Shown: positions 28,894 to 37,657 of the stretch, piece after piece
How positions within the stretch are numbered: the stretch's first letter is position 1
How the letters are laid out: the number at the start of each line of letters is the position of its first letter
NCBI GenBank assembly: GCA_046297395.1
Contig: JBKCNM010000026.1
Location: 1-43,240, forward strand
Source of the DNA: JBEICQ01 sp046297395
GTDB lineage: Bacteria; Bacteroidota; Bacteroidia; UBA4408
Direction: 5' to 3'
DNA length: 43,240 nucleotides
The notes under the pieces: model-generated
Told to the model about the DNA's origin: nothing
Seen by the model: only the letters and a program-made list of their open reading frames with translations
Database searches by the model: none
Program-made: the position numbers and the translations under genes

Positions 28894-29445
28894 ATGAAAA
28901 CATCATCACTAACACTTACCCTTATTCTTTCAGTTACATGCTTATTCATGTTCGCCATGGGAAATAAAAATTTGCACCAACTCAGCTTTACCGATATCAA
29001 CGGTAAAAAAGTAAATTTTTCACAATACAAGGGCAAAAAATTACTCATCGTAAATACTGCCAGCGAATGTGGTTATACTCCCCAATATGCGCAGCTTCAG
29101 GAGTTATATGCCAAATACCACAACAAAAACTTCGAAATCATTGCTTTTCCCTGCAACCAGTTTGGCGGGCAGGAACCCGGTGTGGAAGCAGATATCAAAC
29201 AGTTTTGCAGCAAGAATTACGGGGTTACTTTCCCCTTGATGAAAAAATCGGATGTAAAGGGTTCTGAACAGAATGAGGTTTATCAATTCCTGACCAAAAA
29301 AGCTGAGAATGGAAAATTGGATTCTGATGTAAAATGGAATTTCCAGAAATACCTTGTAGATGCTGATGGAAACTTGGTGAAAATGTTGCCTTCCTCAGTG
29401 CAGCCGGCAGACGCCGAAATCATTAAATGGATAGAAGGCAACTAA
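28894..29445 (+). CDS. Glutathione-peroxidase-family thiol peroxidase
   Basis: 183 aa. An N-terminal hydrophobic segment (about 6-22) suggests export or membrane anchoring; the mature domain follows at about 29. Active-site C59 in VNTASECGYT (a Cys, not selenocysteine), the FPCNQFGGQEPG motif with C87 and Q93, and the VKWNFQKYLVDADG motif with Trp and Asn. Such non-seleno enzymes usually reduce hydroperoxides with thioredoxin. Probably a separate unit after the possible susD terminator. Confidence 0.93.
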   Translation: MKTSSLTLTLILSVTCLFMFAMGNKNLHQLSFTDINGKKVNFSQYKGKKLLIVNTASECGYTPQYAQLQELYAKYHNKNFEIIAFPCNQFGGQEPGVEADIKQFCSKNYGVTFPLMKKSDVKGSEQNEVYQFLTKKAENGKLDSDVKWNFQKYLVDADGNLVKMLPSSVQPADAEIIKWIEGN

Positions 29446-29450
29446 AGGCC

Positions 29451-29756
29451 TCAGTTTCCCTCTTTGCCTTTACCGAAAATTCCTGAAACACTAGGTTCAA
29501 GGTATTTTTCATAAAGTGCCTTTCCCATTTTCGAAGCAAATTCATTGCCCGCATTTTTCATCATGGGTGGTACTACCGCCTGAAGGATATCTGCCATGAA
29601 TCCTTGTTTGGGTCTTACCCATTCCCAGATTAGGAGACTTTTGTTTTTTGAAATCCAATCCAGGCGGCTCTTCACGCCTTCCTGCTCAAGGCTAAGCCGG
29701 CTTCGTATCTCGGCCTTGCGATTGGCCAAATCTGTGAGGTTATTGACCTTGGCCAT
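29451..29756 (-). CDS. Hypothetical protein, 101 aa
   Basis: No family recognised. The N-terminal part is charged and predicted helical (LANRKAEIRSRLSLEQEGVKSRL); the middle contains WEWVRPKQGFMADILQAVVPPMM, and the end is Gly/Lys-rich. No signal peptide. It overlaps the upstream holin-like gene by 17 bp and is very likely coexpressed with it, so it may be a cytoplasmic partner of that membrane protein. It converges on the peroxidase gene with a 5-nt gap. Confidence 0.7.
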   Translation of the reverse strand: MAKVNNLTDLANRKAEIRSRLSLEQEGVKSRLDWISKNKSLLIWEWVRPKQGFMADILQAVVPPMMKNAGNEFASKMGKALYEKYLEPSVSGIFGKGKEGN

Positions 29757-30117
29757 CTGAATCGGATTGCATGGTTTGAATCACTTGATTGGCCATTGGA
29801 TGAACCAACCACTTTCGGTGATTAATAAGAAAAAGCAGAAAAGAAACAAGATAAAGCACAGCCACAATACCAAAACCATACACATAGCTCTGCAACCATT
29901 GTGACAATGCCAAAGCAATAAGTACACTGACAAATACAACCGTAAAAAAACCCAAGGTAACAAGCACGATGAATGCGAAAATATAGCCTGAGGATTTGGC
30001 TGCCACTTCGAGCGCCTGCAAACGAATGAGCTCAGACCTCAATTCCCATTGACGGGAGAGAGATTCTGCCATTTCGTGAACAACTTTTCCGGGGTCATAT
30101 GTGGGATCTTCCTGCAC
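29740..30117 (-). CDS. Holin-superfamily-III-like membrane protein
   Basis: 125 aa. An amphipathic N-terminal helix (AESLSRQWELRSELIRLQALEVAAK) is followed by two membrane segments (about 43-70 and 78-98) and a short charged tail. This is the layout of the PF07332-type proteins found in the chromosomes of many Bacteroidota, where they are not tied to phage. Start is GTG at 30115-30117, supported by a TAnnTTTG box 7 nt upstream. The role is unknown; membrane stress or envelope function is a guess. Confidence 0.7.
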   Translation of the reverse strand: MQEDPTYDPGKVVHEMAESLSRQWELRSELIRLQALEVAAKSSGYIFAFIVLVTLGFFTVVFVSVLIALALSQWLQSYVYGFGIVAVLYLVSFLLFLINHRKWLVHPMANQVIQTMQSDSDGQGQ

Positions 30118-30124
30118 AGTGAAT

Positions 30125-30132
30125 CAAAAGTA
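30125..30132 (-). promoter_or_regulatory. -7 box for the holin-like gene
   Basis: The minus strand reads TACTTTTG (TAnnTTTG), ending 7 nt before the GTG start, so the mRNA would be nearly leaderless. Confidence 0.5.
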
Positions 30133-30216
30133 ATCATTCGGTAAAACCCGGGAGGAGAACAAACCTAATTTTAACAAGAAATATCCCGGATTCTATTGGG
30201 CAGTATCTTTTTAAAT

Positions 30217-30241
30217 AAAAAAAGCCGGTTAACCGGCTTTT
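30217..30241 (-). terminator. Terminator of tRNA-Lys
   Basis: Perfect inverted repeat aaagccgg-ttaa-ccggcttt; on the minus strand it is followed by a T-run. It lies immediately after the tRNA 3' end. Confidence 0.88.
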
Positions 30242-30242
30242 G

Positions 30243-30315
30243 TGATCCCGCTGGGGCTCGAACCCAGGACCCCAACATTAAAAGTGTGGTGCTCTACCAA
30301 CTGAGCTACGGAATC
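30243..30315 (-). tRNA. trnK: tRNA-Lys (anticodon TTT)
   Basis: 73 nt. Acceptor GATTCCG pairs with CGGGATC (one G-T); D stem GCTC/GAGC; anticodon loop CTTTTAA gives TTT; variable loop GGGTC; T arm CTGGG-TTCGAGC-CCCAG; discriminator A. CCA is not encoded. The anticodon stem CCACA/TGTTG has one C-T mismatch (positions 28-42); otherwise the cloverleaf is complete. Confidence 0.93.
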
Positions 30316-30351
30316 CTATCCCACTCTTGGAGGGAAGATTTTGAAACCTTG

Positions 30352-30368
30352 TATCAGGATTCCTGATA
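30352..30368. repeat. 17-nt palindrome between the tRNA-Lys promoter and the tRNA
   Basis: tatcagga-t-tcctgata is a perfect inverted repeat around one central base. It lies in the predicted 5' leader of the tRNA transcript, so it could be an RNA hairpin or a protein site. Confidence 0.6.
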
Positions 30369-30383
30369 GTTGATTTCGGGCTG

Positions 30384-30413
30384 CAAAAGTAAACACCAAA
30401 TCGGGATTCACAA
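30384..30413 (-). promoter_or_regulatory. tRNA-Lys promoter (TTG-N19-TACTTTTG)
   Basis: The minus strand has TTG at 30413-30411, a 19-nt spacer and TACTTTTG at 30391-30384, an ideal Bacteroidota primary promoter, about 70 nt upstream of the mature tRNA. Confidence 0.82.
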
Positions 30414-30499
30414 ACCAAAATCCTATTTTCTTTTGAATTTAAGTGAACAAGTTGATTTTCTTTATTTTACAAGAATGAGGCAAAACCCGGTGCTTATAT

Positions 30500-30507
30500 T
30501 AATTTTG
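30500..30507 (+). promoter_or_regulatory. -7 box of the glycosyltransferase-asnB operon
   Basis: TAATTTTG matches TAnnTTTG and ends 7 nt before the ATG at 30515, so transcription should begin at or next to the start codon. Confidence 0.6.
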
Positions 30508-30514
30508 CGAGCCC

Positions 30515-31570
30515 ATGAAAATTCTGATTCTGTTTAATGAGCTGTCTGAATACATCATGGCATGCGTGAATGCCCTGGCAGTTCAATCAGGAGCCGGTAT
30601 TCAAATCATACGCCTGCCGCTAAACAAGGAAGCCCCTTTTAAATTCGGATATACTCATCCTAATATCACCTTGCACCTTCGTACAGATTTTAGCGACAAC
30701 CAACTGGTGGATACCTGCATGCAGTTCAATCCTGATATGGTCATCTGTTCTGGCTGGAAAGACAAAGCTTACCTCAAGGTATGCAGCTATTTTCATGGCA
30801 AAATTCCCACTGTTCTTATCTTCGACAACAAATGGAAAGGAAGTCTCCGACAGCATTTTGCCGCTATTGCCTCCCCTATTCTTATCAAGAATAAATTTTC
30901 CCATTGTTTTGTTCCGGGAATAGAACAAAAAAAGTTCGCAAAAAAACTCGGATACCCCGATCATAAAATCATCACCGGGCTTTATGCCTGCGATTTTAAA
31001 CACTTCAGCGATATCTTCGAAAGGACTAAATCAGCAAAAGCCGGACAGCATCCCAAAAGATTTTTATATGTGGGGCGCTACCTGGAAGTAAAAGGCATCA
31101 CAGATTTGTGGCAGGCTTATGTTGAACTGAAAAAAGAACATCATATTGACTGGGAACTTTGGTGTGCAGGAACAGGACAATTACCTCCCTTTGAATCTCC
31201 GGGTATAGTGCACCTTGGCTTTGTTCAACCGGCAGACATGGAAAACATCATCAGCCAAACCTCCGTCTTTGTCATGCCCAGTCACCATGATGCCTGGGGC
31301 GTGGCTTTGCAGGAGATGTGCGCCGCCGGCATGCCCGTTCTGGTAAGCAGCACGGTGGGAGCCATCACCAGCTTTTTTTCAAGGGGCAAAAATGGTTATA
31401 TCTTCCCGGCAAAAAATAAGAAAGCACTCAAAGAAAAATTACTCAGCTTTACGCGGCTCAGCAACCAAGAACTCGTAGAAATGAGCAACGAATCCCATCG
31501 CCTTGCCGGCACATTTACGCCCGAACGATGGGCCAACAGTTTAATCAACCTGATGCATGTGCGGAATTAA
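30515..31570 (+). CDS. Family 4-type glycosyltransferase
   Basis: 351 aa, GT-B fold. The N-terminal half is poorly conserved. The C-terminal nucleotide-sugar domain is clear: FLYVGRYLEVKGITDLWQAY, then PSHHDAWGVALQEMCAAGMPVLVSSTVGA, the donor-binding segment of GT4 enzymes (the Glu of LQEM would bind the sugar). No signal peptide. It is the first gene of a three-gene overlapping operon (14-bp overlap with asnB). Sugar donor and acceptor are unknown. Confidence 0.85.
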   Translation: MKILILFNELSEYIMACVNALAVQSGAGIQIIRLPLNKEAPFKFGYTHPNITLHLRTDFSDNQLVDTCMQFNPDMVICSGWKDKAYLKVCSYFHGKIPTVLIFDNKWKGSLRQHFAAIASPILIKNKFSHCFVPGIEQKKFAKKLGYPDHKIITGLYACDFKHFSDIFERTKSAKAGQHPKRFLYVGRYLEVKGITDLWQAYVELKKEHHIDWELWCAGTGQLPPFESPGIVHLGFVQPADMENIISQTSVFVMPSHHDAWGVALQEMCAAGMPVLVSSTVGAITSFFSRGKNGYIFPAKNKKALKEKLLSFTRLSNQELVEMSNESHRLAGTFTPERWANSLINLMHVRN

Positions 31571-33443
31571 CGGCATCTTCACAGGAGCCTGCTCACCCGA
31601 GGATCTTAACAGAGTGATGCAGATGAATGATAAACTTAGTCACCGCGGCCCCAATGGACAAGGCACCTGGCAACACGGGGAGGTTACACTTGGACATGCA
31701 AGGCTATCAATCATCGATCTGAGTGATGCAGGTGGACAACCCATGACTGCCCACAACAACCGTTATGGCCTTGTCTTCAATGGAGAAATATACACTTACA
31801 GAGAGCTAAAAAAAATCATCCTTGCTGATTTTCCCGAAACTAAATTTCTCAGTGAGACAGATTCTGAAGTGCTTTTGTATGCATGCATATATTACAAGGA
31901 AAAAGCGCTTTCAATGTTAAACGGAATGTTTGCCTTTGCCTTTTATGATGCCGAATGTCATGAACTTTTTGTTGCCAGAGACCGCATGGGCATCAAGCCT
32001 TTTTATTATTTCGTCAACCACAATTGTTTTGTTTTTTCATCTGAAATCAGGGCCTTGCTGGCCTCCGGAATTCCGGAAAGAAAATTAAATACCACAGCCC
32101 TTTCAGATTATTTCAGGTACAATACTGTACATGCCCCAAAAACGCTGATCAGCAATGTATACATGCTGATGCCGGGACACTACATGAAAATAAAACACAA
32201 GCAGGCATTGTTACCCGAATGCTACTGGAATGCAGGAAAAAATTTTACCAAAACCGAGCGCGTAAGCCGTGAAGAAGTACTTTACAATGTGCAGCATTTG
32301 TTTGGGGAAGCAGTACAGAGACGATTGGTAAGCGATGTGCCATTCGGCGCTTTTCTTAGCGGAGGCATCGACTCCTCTGCCGTAGTGGCCATGATGAGCC
32401 AATACAGCGAAAAACCCGTTAGTACTTTTTCTGTAACTTTTGAAGAAGAGCAGTTTTCCGAAGCAAAATATGCCAGGATGGTTGCAGAAAAATACGGTAC
32501 AAAACACCATGAAATCCGGCTCACCCCTGCCGATTTTCTGCGTGAATTACCGTATGCCATGCAGGCCACAGATCACCCCAGCAACGACGGACCAAATACC
32601 TTTGTGGTTTCCAAAGCCACGCGCATGGCAGGTATCACCATGGCTTTAAGCGGACTCGGGGGCGATGAACTCTTCGCAGGCTACCCGGTATTTAATCATG
32701 CCATTAACTTTTCAAAACTCTCCTGGCTTGGAAACATTCCACATATGTTTCGCAAAAGTATGGCAGACCTCATGACCATTTCGGGGAAGAAAACTTCCCT
32801 CCTCAAACTGGCAGAACTGCTGAGACAAAAAGAAATTAACTTTCCTTCTTTCTACGCAGGATCAAGAAAATTATTTAGCGAAGATTACCTCCAAACACTT
32901 ACTAAAAATCTCTTCCCCTCAGCAAATGCTGTAGAAGAAATAGCCCGTCAGGCAGCAACCTGTTTTCCCGACAATAAACATCTCCTTTCCCGTGTTTCAT
33001 ATGCAGAAATGTATAGCTACATGCAACATGTTCTGCTCAGGGATACCGACCAAATGAGCATGGCTGTTGCCTTGGAGGTAAGGGTCCCTTTTTTAGATTA
33101 TACCCTTGTGGAGTATGTCCTCGGCCTTGAAGATTCTTACAAAATGCCCAGCACACCCAAAAAATTACTGGTAGATGCGCTGGGAGATAAACTGCCTCCG
33201 GAAATTGTTCATCGTCCCAAGATGGGAGTCACGCTCCCCTGGAAACACTGGCTCAAAAATGAGTTGCACGACTTTGCCTCAGCACAGATTCATGCCCTTG
33301 GAAAAATGGAATTCGTGCATGCCCCTGAACTTGATTCCCTTTTTAAAGATTTCCTTGATGACAGACCACATGCCACCTGGAGCCGTATTTGGCATCTTGT
33401 ATCATTAAATCACTGGCTGGAAACCAATCAAATCAGTGTCTGA
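31557..33443 (+). CDS. asnB: Asparagine synthase (glutamine-hydrolysing)
   Basis: 628 aa. N-terminal class II glutamine amidotransferase domain with the nucleophile C2 (MCGINGIF), SHRGPNGQG and NGEIYTYREL; C-terminal ATP-pyrophosphatase domain with SGGIDS at 268-273, LSGLGGDELFAGYP, and LRDTDQMSMAVALEVRVPFLD. It could make asparagine, but in glycan operons AsnB homologues are thought to amidate sugar acids or other carboxylates. Both neighbours are glycosyltransferases with overlapping frames, which favours the glycan role here. Confidence 0.93.
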   Translation: MCGINGIFTGACSPEDLNRVMQMNDKLSHRGPNGQGTWQHGEVTLGHARLSIIDLSDAGGQPMTAHNNRYGLVFNGEIYTYRELKKIILADFPETKFLSETDSEVLLYACIYYKEKALSMLNGMFAFAFYDAECHELFVARDRMGIKPFYYFVNHNCFVFSSEIRALLASGIPERKLNTTALSDYFRYNTVHAPKTLISNVYMLMPGHYMKIKHKQALLPECYWNAGKNFTKTERVSREEVLYNVQHLFGEAVQRRLVSDVPFGAFLSGGIDSSAVVAMMSQYSEKPVSTFSVTFEEEQFSEAKYARMVAEKYGTKHHEIRLTPADFLRELPYAMQATDHPSNDGPNTFVVSKATRMAGITMALSGLGGDELFAGYPVFNHAINFSKLSWLGNIPHMFRKSMADLMTISGKKTSLLKLAELLRQKEINFPSFYAGSRKLFSEDYLQTLTKNLFPSANAVEEIARQAATCFPDNKHLLSRVSYAEMYSYMQHVLLRDTDQMSMAVALEVRVPFLDYTLVEYVLGLEDSYKMPSTPKKLLVDALGDKLPPEIVHRPKMGVTLPWKHWLKNELHDFASAQIHALGKMEFVHAPELDSLFKDFLDDRPHATWSRIWHLVSLNHWLETNQISV

Positions 33444-34581
33444 AAAAAAACATATCCTCATTTTTATCGACTGGTTCTACCCTGCCTACAAGGCAGGTGG
33501 CCCCGTGCAATCATGCCTCAATCTCATCGAAAGACTCTCGGGAGAATTCAGGTTTTCGGTAATCACAGGAAACATGGAATATCCCGGGAATGAAGAATTG
33601 ATGCAAGTGCCATGCGATTGCTGGACAAAAACAGACCGCGGACACCGGGTAATCTACCTTTCAAAAAGGAATCAAAACACGCACTTTCTTCAACAAATCA
33701 TCAGCGCCGAATCCTTTGATTTTGCCTATCTCAATGGCTTGTATTCAGCCAACTTTACCAGGCTTCCGCTCAAACTTATTCCGCACAAAAAAATCATTCT
33801 GGCCGCCAGAGGCATGCTGGCCCCTTCTGCGCTCAGGGTAAAACCAATCAAGAAATGGTTGTTTCTTCTATATGCCAAAACGAGCGGACTATTCAAGGAA
33901 GTAACTTTCCATGCAACACATGCAGGTGAAGTGGCAGACATAAATAAGTGGTTTCCGAAAAACCATGTGATCAAAGCAGGCAATCTGCCGGCCAATCCCA
34001 ATAACCAAAACCGAAAAGAAAGGACCTTCTCTTCTCCTTGTAAACTGCTCAGCATTGCAAGGATTGCCCCGGAAAAAAATTTATTGTTCGCCATCCGTAT
34101 TTTACAAGATGTGAGCGCTCCCATGGAATTCAATATTTACGGACCGATTTATGCGGCAGAATACTGGCAGGAATGCTTATCAGCCATTGAGCAATTGCCT
34201 TCGCATGTGAAGGTCAATTACCATGGTCCGCTCTCACCTTTGCACATACACGAGGTCATGTTACAAAATCACCTGCTGTTCATGCCTACAAGAGGGGAAA
34301 ACTTCGGACATATCATCATGGAATCATGGCAGCATGGATTGCCTGTACTCATCAGCGACCAAACTCCCTGGAAAAATTTACAGGAACAGAATATCGGAAA
34401 AGAAATTCCGCTGAACACCCCTAAGACATTTGTAAGTTATTTGGATTCATTCGGCGAAATGAACCTGCAGGCATACAGGGAAATGGAAAAATCATGTCTG
34501 CAATTTGCGGAGCACTATCTCACATCATCAGGAGTGATTGAAGAAAATATGCTGTTGTTTTCTTCCTCGCACGGGCATTGA
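33436..34581 (+). CDS. Family 4-type glycosyltransferase
   Basis: 381 aa from a GTG at 33436, overlapping asnB by 8 bp. The start has DWFYPAYKAGGPVQSCLNLIERL, the acceptor-side glycine loop of GT4 enzymes. The donor domain has LLSIARIAPEKNLLFAIRIL and the E-x7-E motif in RGENFGHIIMESWQHGLPVLIS. Last gene of the operon, followed by an AT-rich hairpin and a convergent gene. Confidence 0.9.
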   Translation: MSEKKHILIFIDWFYPAYKAGGPVQSCLNLIERLSGEFRFSVITGNMEYPGNEELMQVPCDCWTKTDRGHRVIYLSKRNQNTHFLQQIISAESFDFAYLNGLYSANFTRLPLKLIPHKKIILAARGMLAPSALRVKPIKKWLFLLYAKTSGLFKEVTFHATHAGEVADINKWFPKNHVIKAGNLPANPNNQNRKERTFSSPCKLLSIARIAPEKNLLFAIRILQDVSAPMEFNIYGPIYAAEYWQECLSAIEQLPSHVKVNYHGPLSPLHIHEVMLQNHLLFMPTRGENFGHIIMESWQHGLPVLISDQTPWKNLQEQNIGKEIPLNTPKTFVSYLDSFGEMNLQAYREMEKSCLQFAEHYLTSSGVIEENMLLFSSSHGH

Positions 34582-34597
34582 TTTTCTAAAAATCAAT
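34577..34597. terminator. AT-rich hairpin between convergent genes
   Basis: Stem attgattt / aaatcaat with a 5-nt loop overlaps the glycosyltransferase stop. There is no T-run, so termination is uncertain. Confidence 0.3.
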
Positions 34598-34626
34598 TGG
34601 CTTTCGTCTTATATAAAACCGCATCA

Positions 34627-36213
34627 TCATTGCATGGCGGTGGTTTTTAATTGCAACAGATTCATGGCATTAAACTGCATGCCACTGACACGGGCATGGT
34701 AGAAAACAACCGCTTCATCGGTGTACAGCGGGATAACAGGCTGTTCTGCCATCACCAGACTATCCATCCTATAGGCAAGTTTCCCGCGATGAGCATTCAT
34801 GGAAGTATTGTACTCGCGGTACATACGGTTAAACTCAGGATGATTAAATCGTGTATAGTTTGGGCCTGCAGGCGGGATATTGCCTTCGTAAAAAACCGAT
34901 AAAAAATTTTCGGCGTCAGCGTAATCGGCCACCCATGACTTCCTAAAACACATAAGACTGCCCTCTGCAATGGCTTTGCTCTGAACAGATGGAAGCAAAA
35001 CATCCACCTTACAGGGAATACCCAGAGCGCTCCATTGTTGCTGAATGTATTCGCATACATCGGCATAGGCAGCTGTTGTGGAAATGACAAGAGGCATCTG
35101 TTCGGAAACTTTTACACCAGATAACTTAAGCAAGGATGCAGCATCCATAGAAACGCTTCCTTCTCTCTTACTCATTTGAACATCCATCAGGGGCTTCGGC
35201 ACAAAAGAACCCCCGCTTGCTTCTCCAATTCCATTGCGGAGCACCCTGATTAGTTCTTCCCTATCAATGGCTGCACTGAGTGCCTTTCGGAAATAATTGT
35301 TTTGCAAAGCAGGATGACCCGAAGAGAGCAAGCCCAGGTAATCGGTTTTCAGATAAGGCATGCGATGCTGTCTGATCTGACTGAATCGTTTCTGTAAATT
35401 TCCTTTCTCATCAAGCAAATCATCTTTATAGGAACCATCAATCCCACTCATAAAATCAAAATTGCCTCTTAAAAATTCGAAGTAGGCTGTTTGTCTGTCT
35501 TTGATAAAGCTGATGGCTACACCATCTATAAAAGGCAATCTTTTGCCCATCAGCAATTCAAAATAATGAGGATTTTTTCTCATTACCAGTTTTTCATTTT
35601 CTGCCCATGCCTTAAACATAAAAGGGCCTGTTCCAACCGGATTGGCTCTGAAACTGCTTCCGAAAAAGGCAACTGCTTCCGGTGGAATAACTGAGCAATA
35701 AGGATGAGTAAGCAAGGATAAAAAAGGATAATAAGGCTTTGTGAGCCGAATGAGGAGGGTGCTGTCATCAGGGGCAGAAATACCTTGATGGGCTACAGCA
35801 GACATGGTCCAAGCACCGGGAGAACCGGTTTTAGGATCCTTCAAGCGATTAAGGGAATACACCACATCGGCGGATGTCACACGCCGTTTTTTATCTCGGA
35901 AGCAAGGCGAATCATGAAAAAACACATCCTGTCGTAAATGAAAAACATATTGCCTTGCACTGTCGGTAATTTCCCATCTGTAGGCGATACAGGGAGCCAC
36001 CCGGAGGTTGCTGTCCAATTGCACAAGACCATTAAAAAGCTGATTCAGTGCCCAGATATTTTCTGTAGTCCTTGCAAAAGCAGGGTCTAAACTGGTAATG
36101 CCCCCGGGTTCATTATACCTGAAAATCTTGAGGGTTTCCTGTTTTTGATGCATACAGGAAAAAAACAGGCAAGAGGAGAGCAGAAAGAAAAGGTGGTAAG
36201 AATTTCTTTGCAC
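34627..36213 (-). CDS. Peptide/nickel-type ABC transporter substrate-binding lipoprotein (SBP family 5)
   Basis: 528 aa from a GTG at 36211-36213. The lipoprotein signal ends in LFFSC with C20 as likely lipid site. Family-5 features: the EPGGITSLDPAFARTTENIWALNQLFNGLVQLD opening, a WEITDSARQYVFHLRQDVFFHD strand, RVTSADVVYSLNRLKDP, and RKALSAAIDREELI in the second lobe. It binds oligopeptides or similar solutes in the periplasm. No permease or ATPase gene is adjacent, so it either pairs with a distant transporter or works alone. Confidence 0.9.
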   Translation of the reverse strand: MQRNSYHLFFLLSSCLFFSCMHQKQETLKIFRYNEPGGITSLDPAFARTTENIWALNQLFNGLVQLDSNLRVAPCIAYRWEITDSARQYVFHLRQDVFFHDSPCFRDKKRRVTSADVVYSLNRLKDPKTGSPGAWTMSAVAHQGISAPDDSTLLIRLTKPYYPFLSLLTHPYCSVIPPEAVAFFGSSFRANPVGTGPFMFKAWAENEKLVMRKNPHYFELLMGKRLPFIDGVAISFIKDRQTAYFEFLRGNFDFMSGIDGSYKDDLLDEKGNLQKRFSQIRQHRMPYLKTDYLGLLSSGHPALQNNYFRKALSAAIDREELIRVLRNGIGEASGGSFVPKPLMDVQMSKREGSVSMDAASLLKLSGVKVSEQMPLVISTTAAYADVCEYIQQQWSALGIPCKVDVLLPSVQSKAIAEGSLMCFRKSWVADYADAENFLSVFYEGNIPPAGPNYTRFNHPEFNRMYREYNTSMNAHRGKLAYRMDSLVMAEQPVIPLYTDEAVVFYHARVSGMQFNAMNLLQLKTTAMQ

Positions 36214-36218
36214 AGCCC

Positions 36219-36226
36219 GAAAGATA
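36219..36226 (-). promoter_or_regulatory. -7 box of the SBP gene
   Basis: The minus strand reads TATCTTTC, one mismatch to TAnnTTTG, ending 5 nt before the GTG start. It supports that start and a leaderless mRNA. Confidence 0.45.
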
Positions 36227-36264
36227 GGTCAATTTAAGGTGAATCCGCCACCTGATTTTTCAAT

Positions 36265-36272
36265 TATCTTTG
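36265..36272 (+). promoter_or_regulatory. -7 box of mtaB
   Basis: TATCTTTG (TAnnTTTG) ends 5 nt before the ATG at 36278. This decides for that ATG over the upstream GTG at 36239, which lies before the promoter box. Confidence 0.65.
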
Positions 36273-36277
36273 CGGCG

Positions 36278-37657
36278 ATGATCACTGCCAAAAAAGTTGC
36301 CTTTCATACTTTGGGATGTAAACTGAATTTTTCTGAAACATCTACCGTTGCCAGACAATTTGTGGAGGAGGGATACCAGCGTACTGCCTTTTCTGATCCG
36401 GCAGATGTATATGTAATTAACACCTGCTCCGTTACTGAGAATGCAGACAAAGAATGCAGGGAGCTTGTGCGCAGGGTAAATCGTCAAAATCCTGAGGCTT
36501 TCGTTTGCATTACGGGTTGTTATGCCCAACTCAGACCGGCTGAGGTAGCAGCCATACCCGGCGTAGATCTTGTAGCAGGCTCTTCCGAAAAATTCAATCT
36601 CCTGCCCTTAATTGGAAAACTTCAGAAAAAGGCCATCGCCGAGATACATAGTTGCGAAGCAGCAGACCATGCAGGTTTTATTGAAGCTTTTTCAGGAACC
36701 GACAGAACGAGGACCTTTCTAAAAGTGCAGGATGGATGTGATTTCCCTTGTACCTACTGCACCATCCCCAAAGCCCGTGGACGCAGTAGAAGCGATACCA
36801 TTAAAGGCATCCTGCAAAAGGTTGAAAAGATAGTTTCCTCCGGTTGCAAAGAAATTGTGCTTACCGGCGTAAATGTGGGTGATTTCGGAAAAATGGCCGA
36901 CAGCGAGAGAAAAGAAACCTTCGAAGAATTGATTGGTGCGCTCAATGTTTGCGGACACGACATAAGGTTCCGTATTTCCTCCATTGAACCCAATTTGCTG
37001 AGTCCGGAAATGATTGAAATGGTGGCAGCCTCTAAAGTATTTATGCCGCATTTTCATATTCCTCTCCAATCGGGCTCAAACAGGATCCTGGGTGCCATGC
37101 GCCGCAGGTACCGTCGCGAACTCTATGCCGACAGAATTGCATACATCCGAAAACTCATGCCGGATGCAGGCATTGGCGCAGATGTAATCGTTGGTTTTCC
37201 GGGCGAGACAGATGAAGACTTTGCAGAAACCCATACATTTATCAAAGATTTGCCGCTGAGCTACCTGCATGTATTCACATTCAGTGCAAGACCCGGAACA
37301 CCCGCTTTTGACTTACCGAATCAGGTGTCACAGGAAGTAAAACAAAACCGTAACAAACAATTGAGGCTCCTTGGGGCAAGCAAAAGTCTTGCTTTTGCAG
37401 ATAAATACAATGGTAGTGAGTTGCCTGTACTTTTCGAAACGGAGGAAAAAGATGGTTTTCTTCTTGGCTATTCCCCTAATTACCTGAGGGTAAAAATTCC
37501 CTATTCCGATGCTTTTGCTAATACCATTCAAATGGTTAAATTAGAGGGCGTAGATCGCCACGGTCATAGCATTTGTAAAACAACAGATATAAATACTTTA
37601 AATAATAATTCATGTCAGAAGACAAATACACTATTTCAAAAAGAACAGGTCGCTTAA
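36278..37657 (+). CDS. mtaB: tRNA t6A37 C2-methylthiotransferase
   Basis: 459 aa. The methylthiotransferase N-terminal domain has the three Cys for the auxiliary cluster (C14 in HTLGCKLN, the Cys of NTCSVTENAD, and the second Cys of CITGCYAQ). The radical SAM cluster is C154-x3-C158-x2-C161 (DGCDFPCTYCTIP), followed by RGRSRS. Other motifs: LTGVNVGDFG, SSIEPNLLS, HFHIPLQSGSNRIL, DVIVGFPGETDEDF. The C-terminal TRAM-like region is short. MtaB adds methylthio to t6A37 in ANN-decoding tRNAs. The last 46 bp overlap the next gene. Confidence 0.95.
   Translation: MITAKKVAFHTLGCKLNFSETSTVARQFVEEGYQRTAFSDPADVYVINTCSVTENADKECRELVRRVNRQNPEAFVCITGCYAQLRPAEVAAIPGVDLVAGSSEKFNLLPLIGKLQKKAIAEIHSCEAADHAGFIEAFSGTDRTRTFLKVQDGCDFPCTYCTIPKARGRSRSDTIKGILQKVEKIVSSGCKEIVLTGVNVGDFGKMADSERKETFEELIGALNVCGHDIRFRISSIEPNLLSPEMIEMVAASKVFMPHFHIPLQSGSNRILGAMRRRYRRELYADRIAYIRKLMPDAGIGADVIVGFPGETDEDFAETHTFIKDLPLSYLHVFTFSARPGTPAFDLPNQVSQEVKQNRNKQLRLLGASKSLAFADKYNGSELPVLFETEEKDGFLLGYSPNYLRVKIPYSDAFANTIQMVKLEGVDRHGHSICKTTDINTLNNNSCQKTNTLFQKEQVA

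Noticed and set aside
29740..30117. Prophage remnant, because of the holin-like protein
   Set aside because: No other phage genes are present, and such proteins are common in Bacteroidota chromosomes.
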